Part shown: positions 7,138 to 12,963 of the stretch, one piece after another
How positions within the stretch are numbered: the first letter of the stretch is position 1
Layout: each line of letters starts with the position of its first letter
Origin: Chitinophagaceae bacterium
Lineage (GTDB): Bacteria; Bacteroidota; Bacteroidia; Chitinophagales; Chitinophagaceae
DNA: 12,963 nucleotides
NCBI GenBank assembly: GCA_025362915.1
Contig: JANYEU010000014.1
Span: forward strand, 1-12,963
Reading direction: 5' to 3'
Position numbers and translations under genes: made by a program
The notes under the pieces: model-generated
What the model was told of the DNA's origin: nothing
Databases searched by the model: none
What the model saw: only the letters and a program-made list of their open reading frames with translations

Positions 7138-8487
7138 ATGACGTTATTAGCAATTGATTTTAGTACTGTAGCTGTAAAAGCAGGACAGTTTATCCTTTCT
7201 TTTTCCATTTTGGTAGTATTGCATGAGTTGGGGCACTTCATCCCCGCTAAATTATTTAAGTGCCGGGTAGATAAATTTTATCTATTCTTCAATCCCGGAT
7301 TCAGTTTATTTAAGATAACAAAAGGGGAAACAGAATATGGTATCGGCTGGATTCCTTTTGGTGGCTTTGTTAAGATTGCTGGCATGATAGACGAAAGCAT
7401 GGACAAGGAACAGATGAATCTGCCACCAAAAGACTATGAATTTAGGAGTAAGCCTGCGTGGCAACGCTTGATTATCATGACAGGAGGCGTTATTGTAAAT
7501 GTAATACTGGCTATTGTAATTTTTATTGGTATCAGTGCCTATTGGGGAGATGAATATCTTCCTGCCAAGAATTTGAAATATGGTGTATACGCAGATAGCC
7601 TTGCCAAGAGTATAGGCGTGAGGGATGGTGATAATATACTGGCAATTGACAATAAGCCAATTGACAACTTTGGTACTATCACATCCGACATTATTTTGAA
7701 TGATGCCAAAACATTACAAATTCAAAGAGGGTATGACACATTAACGATAAGCATCCCCACCACCCTTTTAAAGGAAATGGTAAAACAGAAAAAGAAGTCC
7801 GAACCCTTTGTGGATGCAAGGTTTCCTGTAGTGGTAGATTCAGTTTCTAAAAGTGCGGTGATAACAGAAGGGAAACTATATAAAGGTGATACCCTGATAG
7901 CACTAAACAATAACTACTTTACTTATTATAATGAGTTGGTAAGCCTTAGAGAAAAATACACTGACTCTATTGTAAATGTAAAAGTATTGCATGGCAAAGA
8001 CACAGCCATAGTAAGATGCCTATTAAAGAATGGCCTGATTGGTTTTATACCGGTTAGCGCGCCAGCCATGTTTGGCACTGTGGTAAAGAAATATTCTTTT
8101 GCACAGGCAATTCCTGTAGGAATACATAGATGCGAGAAAACTTTAGATAACTATCTAACTGGTCTTAAGCAAATATTTACTGGTAAAGTAAATGCAAATG
8201 ACAGTGTAGGAAGTGTAATAAGCATTGGTAATACTTTTCCTGGTGTATGGGATTGGGAAAGATTTTGGACACTTACAGGCATTTTCTCTATCATACTTGC
8301 CTTTATGAATATATTACCAATACCGGCTTTGGATGGTGGTCATGCATTATTTACCATTGTGGAAATGGTAACACGCAGAAAGCCGAGCGACAAGTTCATG
8401 GAGTATGCGCAGATAGTGGGAATGGTTATTCTGTTTAGCTTGATGGCTTATGCGTTAGGATTAGACTTTTGGAGATTATTGAAATAA
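7138..8487 (+). CDS. rseP: RIP metalloprotease RseP (site-2 protease, M50)
   Basis: An inner-membrane zinc protease that cuts transmembrane segments, classically of anti-sigma factors and leftover signal peptides. The 449 residues fit the family. The zinc motif HELGH is at 29-33 in the first membrane segment, YGIGWIPFGGFVKIAGM (67-83) forms the membrane re-entrant strands, and RLIIMTGGVIVNVILAIVIF begins the second membrane segment near 110. A periplasmic part with PDZ-like repeats (about 150-320) follows, including GVRDGDNILAIDNKPI and LYKGDTLIALN. NILPIPALDGGH (391-402) supplies the third zinc ligand D399, before a last membrane segment. Clustering of rseP with dxr is frequent in bacteria. 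The gene ends 28 bases before a strong terminator. Confidence 0.96.
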   Translation: MTLLAIDFSTVAVKAGQFILSFSILVVLHELGHFIPAKLFKCRVDKFYLFFNPGFSLFKITKGETEYGIGWIPFGGFVKIAGMIDESMDKEQMNLPPKDYEFRSKPAWQRLIIMTGGVIVNVILAIVIFIGISAYWGDEYLPAKNLKYGVYADSLAKSIGVRDGDNILAIDNKPIDNFGTITSDIILNDAKTLQIQRGYDTLTISIPTTLLKEMVKQKKKSEPFVDARFPVVVDSVSKSAVITEGKLYKGDTLIALNNNYFTYYNELVSLREKYTDSIVNVKVLHGKDTAIVRCLLKNGLIGFIPVSAPAMFGTVVKKYSFAQAIPVGIHRCEKTLDNYLTGLKQIFTGKVNANDSVGSVISIGNTFPGVWDWERFWTLTGIFSIILAFMNILPIPALDGGHALFTIVEMVTRRKPSDKFMEYAQIVGMVILFSLMAYALGLDFWRLLK

Positions 8488-8515
8488 TAAGCAATTGAAA
8501 GTATGAAGTAGCAGG

Positions 8516-8549
8516 AGGGCTATCACAAATCAAATGTGATAGCCCTTTT
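8516..8549 (+). terminator. Intrinsic terminator of the GH3-dxr-rseP operon
   Basis: AGGGCTATCACA (8516-8527) and TGTGATAGCCCT (8535-8546) form a perfect 12-bp stem with a 7-base loop, followed by a short T run (8546-8549). The T run exists only on the + strand side, so it mainly serves rseP. It lies 28 bases after the rseP stop. It may also hinder - strand transcripts coming from the sulfatase region, since the hairpin itself is symmetric. Confidence 0.9.
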
Positions 8550-8614
8550 ACATTGGTTATTTCAATAAAGAAAAAATAGTTTACAATAAACACTCATGAT
8601 AAGTTCTTCAACTC

Positions 8615-8845
8615 TTACTGTGTTGGCCCAGTATCAACAGAAGCCTCAATCACTGCTTGAATATTGGTGGGTACATTACTCAAGAAATTATAGCCCGTGG
8701 CGGCTTCTATGCTATCAACAGATACTCTATAATAATCCCATGTATGGGCATTTACACCTTGATTATTAGGCATATCTATCGCAATAACCCTAGTACTGGC
8801 TATGTGGTAAATAATTAGCCTTTGTAAAGGTGTTAATGAATAGTA
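8615..8845 (-). pseudogene. C-terminal fragment of a NUC1-type DNA/RNA non-specific endonuclease
   Basis: Reading on the - strand from 8800 down to the TAA at 8615-8617 gives ASTRVIAIDMPNNQGV, then YYRVSVDSIEAATGYN followed by FLSNVPTNIQAVIEA. This closely recalls the end of secreted NucA/NUC1-family endonucleases (Endonuclease_NS), where such a segment closes the fold. The catalytic DRGH region and everything else upstream is absent, because the sulfatase coding sequence sits where the body would be. The frame stays open back to the sulfatase stop codon (8846-8848), so sulfatase and fragment share one frame. The 15 residues next to that stop (8801-8845) do not look like the nuclease. It is most likely a deletion remnant. 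The rest of the gene-free interval 8551-8614 shows nothing recognisable. Confidence 0.7.
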
Positions 8846-10306
8846 CTAGTTGGGCTGCGCTCCTTCCGATGCCAGCAAAGGCCAGTTTACATCAGGCTGG
8901 TGTGCTTCCTTAAATAATTGTTCCATTTGTTTAACCATTGCCGGGTATTTAGCTGCCACATTTGTATGTTCGGCAGGGTCTATCGCAAGATTGTAAAGTT
9001 CTATGGGGCTGTTTGGCAACACACTTACCTGTAGTTTGACCGCTTTCCAATCGCCCAATCTGATGGCCTGCTTTCCGCCCGACTCATGCAATTCCCAATA
9101 TAAATATGGATGCTTTATTACCATGGAAGGTTTAAAAAGTGTAGGCAAGATGGATACCCCATCTGTTTGAGGAATGTTTTTATCATTTGCTACATTTAAA
9201 AAAGTGGGGAATAAATCCCACATGGCGGTTACATTAGTATTCACGGTTTTAGGTTTCACAGTTCCTTTCCAATACGCAATCAAAGGCTCACGAATCCCTC
9301 CTTCATATAAGTCTCTTTTAATGCCTTTCAGATTACCATTACTATTAAAATAGTCTGGATCGTTACCATCTTCACGATGAGGGCCATTATCGCTAGAAAA
9401 AAGAACAAGCGTATGCTCATCTAGTTTTTTATCTTTTAGCAAAGCCAATATCTCTCCTACGTATTTATCAAGTCTGCTCACCATAGCCGCATAAGCCGCG
9501 TGCGGGTAGGGTTCAAATGGTTTGTTGCCCTCTTTTTTGGGTTTGCCTTCGGTAGGCACCAACGGCTTATTATTAAACAATGTTACATAGTGTTCATACA
9601 CACTATCGTGCGGCACAGTAAGGTCTCCGTGCGGCAAGGTATAGGTAAGGTAAGTAAAAAAGGGTTGTCCAAGTTGTTGTTTGTCTAGGTATTGCATTGC
9701 CTGTTGATGGATTAAATCCGCAGAATAATCTGTCCGCCCATTCACATTGCCCGGCAAGAGTATCTTGTTTTGGTTTTCCCAAAGATGGTCTGGATAATAG
9801 TTGTGTGCCAGCGTTTGGCAATTGTAGCCATAAAACAAATCGAAACCTTTACGGTTGGGGTCACCATCAGAACCGATGAAGCCAAGCCCCCATTTACCAA
9901 ATGCCGCCGTATGGTAGCCCTGCTTTTGCAATAACTGCACAAAAGTGGTACTTGTTGCCGCCATAGGAAACTGCCCTTCTGGTTTTACGCCCTTGTTGCC
10001 CCTAATGCTTGTATGCCCCGTGTGCATACCCGTCATAAAAGCACATCTTGAAGGCGCACAAACTGCGTCGCCTGCATAAAACTGCGTAAAACGCATTCCT
10101 TCCGCAGCCATTTTATCCAAGTTCGGCGTTGTTATTTTCTGTTGTCCATAACAGCCAAGGTCTCCATAGCCTAAATCGTCCGCTAGGATGAAGATAATAT
10201 TTGGTTGCTTACCCGTAGAATTGTTGGGCATCTGAGCAGATGCAGTGGATTGTATCAGTCCTAAGAAAACAGTAATGTATAAGTAATAGGCTAATCTACT
10301 ATTCAT
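8846..10306 (-). CDS. Secreted type I sulfatase (arylsulfatase family)
   Basis: Hydrolyses a sulfate ester, outside the cytoplasm. The ATG at 10306 gives 486 residues beginning with a signal peptide (MNSRLAYYLYITVFLGL, likely cut near residues 24-25). A frame extension to a TTG at 10357 is rejected because that TTG is the -33 element of the promoter. Seen: metal-binding ADDLGYGD (42-49), the sulfatase signature C83-A-P-S-R87, whose cysteine is converted to formylglycine, GKWGLG (137-142), LPHGD (225-229) and SSDNGPH (304-310) with metal-binding D306-N307. The cysteine form needs a formylglycine-generating or anaerobic maturase encoded elsewhere. Substrate is unknown; in this phylum such enzymes usually act on sulfated polysaccharides. 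No SusCD pair, other sulfatase or glycoside hydrolase is nearby, so it seems a lone copy. Its C-terminal end appears complete. Confidence 0.93.
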   Translation of the reverse strand: MNSRLAYYLYITVFLGLIQSTASAQMPNNSTGKQPNIIFILADDLGYGDLGCYGQQKITTPNLDKMAAEGMRFTQFYAGDAVCAPSRCAFMTGMHTGHTSIRGNKGVKPEGQFPMAATSTTFVQLLQKQGYHTAAFGKWGLGFIGSDGDPNRKGFDLFYGYNCQTLAHNYYPDHLWENQNKILLPGNVNGRTDYSADLIHQQAMQYLDKQQLGQPFFTYLTYTLPHGDLTVPHDSVYEHYVTLFNNKPLVPTEGKPKKEGNKPFEPYPHAAYAAMVSRLDKYVGEILALLKDKKLDEHTLVLFSSDNGPHREDGNDPDYFNSNGNLKGIKRDLYEGGIREPLIAYWKGTVKPKTVNTNVTAMWDLFPTFLNVANDKNIPQTDGVSILPTLFKPSMVIKHPYLYWELHESGGKQAIRLGDWKAVKLQVSVLPNSPIELYNLAIDPAEHTNVAAKYPAMVKQMEQLFKEAHQPDVNWPLLASEGAQPN

Positions 10307-10326
10307 GGCGCCTAAGTTAATGCCCT

Positions 10327-10357
10327 CAAAAATAAGTGGAATCCTTTTAGATGTCAA
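10327..10357 (-). promoter_or_regulatory. Promoter of the sulfatase gene
   Basis: On the - strand TTG (10357-10355) is followed after exactly 20 bases by TATTTTTG (10334-10327), matching the Bacteroidota -33/-7 pattern TTG-N19-21-TAnnTTTG. The upstream box extends to TTGACA, which with a 17-base gap to TATTTT would also suit a classical -35/-10 reading. Transcription would begin near 10320, giving a leader of about 15 bases before the ATG at 10306. Confidence 0.65.
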
Positions 10358-10478
10358 TTAACTTCTTTATACCGCTGACATTTCTGGCGGGCAACTCATT
10401 TAACTTAATATGACTGATAAAATCTTGGCAAGTAGGTCATGGAACTCCATGATACCGCTGCCAATTCAAGAAGGCAGT

Positions 10479-10530
10479 CTGTGGAATCCACAGGGTCGCT
10501 GATGATTTGCGCAGCGACCCTGTGGGTTTT
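10479..10530. terminator. Long hairpin between purB and the sulfatase, terminator-like on the + strand
   Basis: CCACAGGGTCGCTG (10488-10501) pairs perfectly with CAGCGACCCTGTGG (10512-10525). The stem extends to 17 bp through one T-G and two A-T pairs, with a 10-base loop and TTTT (10527-10530) on the + strand side. No + strand gene precedes it, while purB ends 63 bases away on the other strand, where the sequence after the hairpin is not T-rich. It may still end purB transcripts, or may be a mobile palindromic element. A second small hairpin, CTGTGG (10479-10484) with CCACAG (10488-10493), competes for the same bases. The rest of 10358-10591 holds no convincing gene. Confidence 0.5.
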
Positions 10531-10591
10531 ATTAGAGAGGTTCTTTAGGATTCAGGATTCCATTACTTATTCATATATAATAATATGCCGC

Positions 10592-11938
10592 TTAATACTT
10601 CGCCATAATCCCCACATAGTTTGCAGGTGTTATTGCTTTTAGTTCTTCCTTTAACGTATTGCCAATATCCAGACTTTCTATAAACTCATGGATTGATTGC
10701 TTATTGATGGAATGATTACCGCGCGTCAATCCCTTTAAGGCTTCGTACGGGTTTGGATAGTTCTCCCTTCTTAGGATGGTTTGTATGGCTTCTGCCACTA
10801 CTGCCCAGTTGTTTTCCAGTTCGTCCTGTATCTTGGCTTCATTCAGCAATAATTTGCCTAGTCCTTTCTCCAGGCTCTTTATGGCCAACAATGTATGCGC
10901 TATTGGTACACCAAGGTTACGCAAAACTGTACTGTCCGTCAAATCCCGTTGCAGACGGCTTACAGGTAGTTTGGCAGCAAAGTGTTCCAGCAAAGCATTT
11001 GCAACACCAAGATTACCTTCTGCATTTTCAAAGTCTATTGGGTTTACCTTATGCGGCATGGCAGATGAACCCACCTCTCCTTCTTTTGTTTTCTGCTTAA
11101 AATAATCTACACTGATGTATGTCCACATATCCCTGCAAAGGTCTATCAGAATGGTATTGATACGTTTGATGGCATCGCAATGGGCAGCCAAATTATCGTA
11201 ATGTTCTATCTGCGTAGTAAACTGCATCCTTTGCAAACCAAGCCTGTTATCTACAAATTCATTACCCAGTTTCACCCAATCCTTTTCAGGAAAAGCAATA
11301 TGGTGCGCATTGAAGTTTCCGGTGGCGCCACCAAACTTGGCCGCATAAGGGATATAAGAAAACAGTTGTACCTGATTGGCAATACGCTCCACAAAAACCA
11401 TTATCTCCTTGCCCAATACTGTTGGCGATGCAGGTTGCCCGTGCGTACGTGCCAGCATGGATATGGTTTTCCAATTGGTTGCCAATTGTTGCAAATCGGC
11501 TTGTAGGTTGGCAATGGCAGGCAGGTAATCCTGCTCCATGCAATGCTTCCAACTAAGGGGGATGGCGGTATTGTTTATATCTTGAGAGGTCAATCCAAAG
11601 TGAACCCATTCTTTCAGCGGTTCAATGCCTATCGCTTCAAAATGTTTTTTTATAAAATACTCTACAGCCTTCACATCGTGGTTGGTGATGACTTCAATAT
11701 CTTTTATTGCTTGAGCATCATCCAAACTAAAATCATCTGCAATGGCTTTTAGCTTTTGCTTTGCCTTAGGAGTCAGTTTAAAAAACTTCTTATCAGCCAA
11801 AAACAAGAAATATTCTATCTCTACATAAACCCTATATCTAATTAATGCAAACTCAGAAAAGTAATTACCCAAAAAGTTTACCTGTTTGCGGTAGCGACCA
11901 TCAATAGGCGAAATAGCAGTTAAATTGTTCAGTTCCAT
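10592..11938 (-). CDS. purB: Adenylosuccinate lyase
   Basis: Cleaves SAICAR to AICAR and adenylosuccinate to AMP, both releasing fumarate, in purine synthesis; a cytoplasmic tetramer. The ATG at 11938 gives 448 residues beginning MELNNLTAISPIDGRYR, which matches family N-termini. The 20-residue frame extension upstream does not resemble the family. Seen: PIDGRYR (11-17), NHDVKAVEYF (87-96), TSQDINNTA (117-125), THGQPASPT (165-173) with the catalytic histidine region, and the fumarase/aspartase superfamily signature SSAMPHKVNP (291-300) on the flexible catalytic loop. The length and the PIDGRY start place it in the E. coli-like PurB branch rather than the shorter Bacillus-like one. It is divergent from mqnA across a 215-base spacer. 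Confidence 0.97.
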   Translation of the reverse strand: MELNNLTAISPIDGRYRKQVNFLGNYFSEFALIRYRVYVEIEYFLFLADKKFFKLTPKAKQKLKAIADDFSLDDAQAIKDIEVITNHDVKAVEYFIKKHFEAIGIEPLKEWVHFGLTSQDINNTAIPLSWKHCMEQDYLPAIANLQADLQQLATNWKTISMLARTHGQPASPTVLGKEIMVFVERIANQVQLFSYIPYAAKFGGATGNFNAHHIAFPEKDWVKLGNEFVDNRLGLQRMQFTTQIEHYDNLAAHCDAIKRINTILIDLCRDMWTYISVDYFKQKTKEGEVGSSAMPHKVNPIDFENAEGNLGVANALLEHFAAKLPVSRLQRDLTDSTVLRNLGVPIAHTLLAIKSLEKGLGKLLLNEAKIQDELENNWAVVAEAIQTILRRENYPNPYEALKGLTRGNHSINKQSIHEFIESLDIGNTLKEELKAITPANYVGIMAKY

Positions 11939-11987
11939 GCCAGCTAAAAAAGTTATGAAATACGAAGAATAATGATTAGGAAAGCTG

Positions 11988-12017
11988 CGAATGTACAATT
12001 ACTGCATTTCATACCAA
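11988..12017 (-). promoter_or_regulatory. Candidate purB promoter
   Basis: On the - strand TTG (12017-12015) is followed after 19 bases by TACATTCG (11995-11988), which matches the Bacteroidota -7 consensus TAnnTTTG at all but one fixed position. The predicted start near 11981 leaves a leader of about 43 bases to the purB ATG. The upstream box overlaps the first of the AATGAT repeats, so a bound protein there could affect it. Confidence 0.45.
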
Positions 12018-12047
12018 TGATAAAATGATTAAAATGATGCGAATGAT
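12016..12047. repeat. Four AATGAT direct repeats at 8-9 base spacing
   Basis: AATGAT occurs at 12016, 12024, 12033 and 12042, that is at steps of 8, 9 and 9 bases, in the spacer between divergent purB and mqnA; a further copy lies at 11971. The first copy overlaps the putative purB -33 box. This could be an operator for a regulator binding on a near-helical period, or a simple slippage product in AT-rich DNA. The remaining spacer has only weak -7-like sequences for mqnA (for example TACTTTTT at 12073-12080). Confidence 0.35.
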
Positions 12048-12153
12048 TGGGTTTACTGGTTTCAAAAGATTATACTTTTTAATTTTCGGTAAACGATTTA
12101 CTTTATCAGAAGCCCAATAAAAATCTTTTCTTTGGCACGAAAAACAAAGGCTA

Positions 12154-12894
12154 TTGAAGAAGATAAAGGTAGGGGCGGTGAGTTATTTGAATACAAAACC
12201 CCTTTTGTACGGTATAAAGAGAAGTGAACTGATTGATGAGATTGAATTGATGGAAGAATATCCTTCGGCAATTGCTTCCATGTTATTGGAAGATAAAATA
12301 GATGTAGGATTGGTGCCTGTTGCCATCATTCCAAAGCTTAAGGAAGCACATATTATTACCGATGTCTGCATCGGTGCCGTTGGCGAAGTGGCTTCTGTTT
12401 GTCTGTTTAGCGAAGTACCCATTGAGCAGGTAGAAAGAGTTTTACTCGATTATCAGAGCCGTACTTCCGTTGCACTCTTTAAGATATTACTGAAAGAATA
12501 TTGGAAAAAGGATGTGGTATTTGAGGATGCCAAACCAAACTATCAGCAAGACATAAAAGGAACTACCGCAGGCGTAGTTATAGGCGATAGGGCATTGGCA
12601 CAACGGTCTGTTTCTCCTTATATATACGATCTGGCAACCGCATGGCAGCAGCATACAGGCTTGCCTTTTGTATTTGCAGCGTGGGTAGCCAATAAACAAT
12701 TGCCAACCAGTTTTATTAAAAGTTTTAACCAAGCAAATCTCCTTGGTTTGCAGCATATTAAGGAAGTGATTGCCGAGCAGGGCGATTATCCTGTTTATAA
12801 TCTAGAAACTTATTATACAAAAAATATCAGCTATGATCTAACTGATGAAAAGAGAAAGGGACTGGCTTTGTTTTTACAGAAACTAAATCAGTGA
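12154..12894 (+). CDS. mqnA: Chorismate dehydratase of the futalosine menaquinone pathway
   Basis: MqnA dehydrates chorismate to 3-[(1-carboxyvinyl)oxy]benzoate, the first step of menaquinone synthesis by the futalosine route, in the cytoplasm. The 246 residues have the periplasmic-binding-protein-like fold of the MqnA/MqnD group. Seen: the N-terminal signature SYLNTKPLLYG (10-20), DVGLVPVAIIP (50-60), a glycine/valine-rich IGAVGEVASVCLFS (73-86), LLDYQSRTSVAL (97-108) and AGVVIGDRAL (139-148). The start is TTG: an in-frame TAA lies at 12118-12120, no ATG lies between it and the SYLNT motif, and AAAGG at 12145-12149 could serve as a ribosome site. MqnD is the main alternative, but the SYLNTKPL motif favours MqnA. 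The other futalosine genes are not in this window. Confidence 0.9.
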   Translation: MKKIKVGAVSYLNTKPLLYGIKRSELIDEIELMEEYPSAIASMLLEDKIDVGLVPVAIIPKLKEAHIITDVCIGAVGEVASVCLFSEVPIEQVERVLLDYQSRTSVALFKILLKEYWKKDVVFEDAKPNYQQDIKGTTAGVVIGDRALAQRSVSPYIYDLATAWQQHTGLPFVFAAWVANKQLPTSFIKSFNQANLLGLQHIKEVIAEQGDYPVYNLETYYTKNISYDLTDEKRKGLALFLQKLNQ

Positions 12895-12963
12895 TTAGTA
12901 GAATTATTGGTACACTCCTTTCCAAAAAACATTCCATTTGCAGAAACCATCCTATTGATGGTT

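Noticed and set aside
10347..10439. Short - strand frame ending QDFISHIKLNELPARNV-like, just upstream of the sulfatase promoter
   Set aside because: It reads rather protein-like, but it has only about 30 codons, no clear start and no recognised family, and it overlaps the promoter. It could be the tail of a lost gene, but the evidence is too thin.
3117..10594. Shared 13-base word ATATGCCGCTTAA near 3117 and near 10583
   Set aside because: One 13-base match is expected by chance in a 13-kb window; the flanks differ.
10439..10642. Open + strand frame of 67 codons across the purB-sulfatase spacer
   Set aside because: It runs through the long hairpin and into the antisense of purB, with no family resemblance.
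12888..12963. Possible C-terminal end of a convergent - strand gene entering from the right edge
   Set aside because: The - strand frame is open from the edge and stops at 12888, giving about 24 residues (MVSANGMFFGKECTN and neighbours). No family was recognised and the frame is too short to support.

Overview
The window looks like a chromosomal segment from a member of the Bacteroidota, probably close to the Chitinophagaceae/Sphingobacteriia. Evidence: low G+C; AT-rich leaders without strong Shine-Dalgarno sites; a promoter of the Bacteroidota form TTG-N20-TATTTTTG; a bacterial GH3-type adenylating protein next to dxr and rseP; an arylsulfatase of the kind common in this phylum; and the futalosine menaquinone gene mqnA. 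The placement is inferred from gene content, because no marker RNA is present.

Positions 1-4202 are the tail of a surface-polysaccharide or modified-sugar cluster on the + strand. In order it holds the C-terminal end of a sugar C-methyltransferase, an NAD(P)-dependent sugar epimerase/reductase, a CmcI-type methyltransferase overlapping it by 8 bases, two GT-A glycosyltransferase-like proteins, and a glycosyltransferase remnant broken by a one-base deletion and cut off after about 46 codons. The first two genes are separated by a two-block array of degenerate 7-base units. The DNA from about 2100 to 4380 is visibly richer in A+T than the flanks, as expected for a horizontally shuffled cluster.

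Positions 4383-8550 form a probable + strand operon: GH3-family protein, dxr (second step of the MEP isoprenoid pathway) and rseP (site-2 intramembrane protease). It ends at a strong intrinsic terminator with a perfect 12-bp stem. From 8551 to 11938 the genes are on the - strand: a secreted type I sulfatase with its own well-formed promoter, preceded in transcription by purB. Just after the sulfatase stop codon, in the same frame, lies the C-terminal end of a NUC1-type DNA/RNA endonuclease with no body. A long hairpin with competing pairings sits between purB and the sulfatase. A 215-bp divergent spacer separates purB from + strand mqnA, which uses a TTG start.

No CRISPR array, tRNA, rRNA or insertion sequence was seen. 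No clear new multi-gene system is evident. The least explained items are the two gene remnants, the heptad repeat array, the glycosyltransferase-like protein lacking a DxD motif, and the hairpin at 10479-10530.
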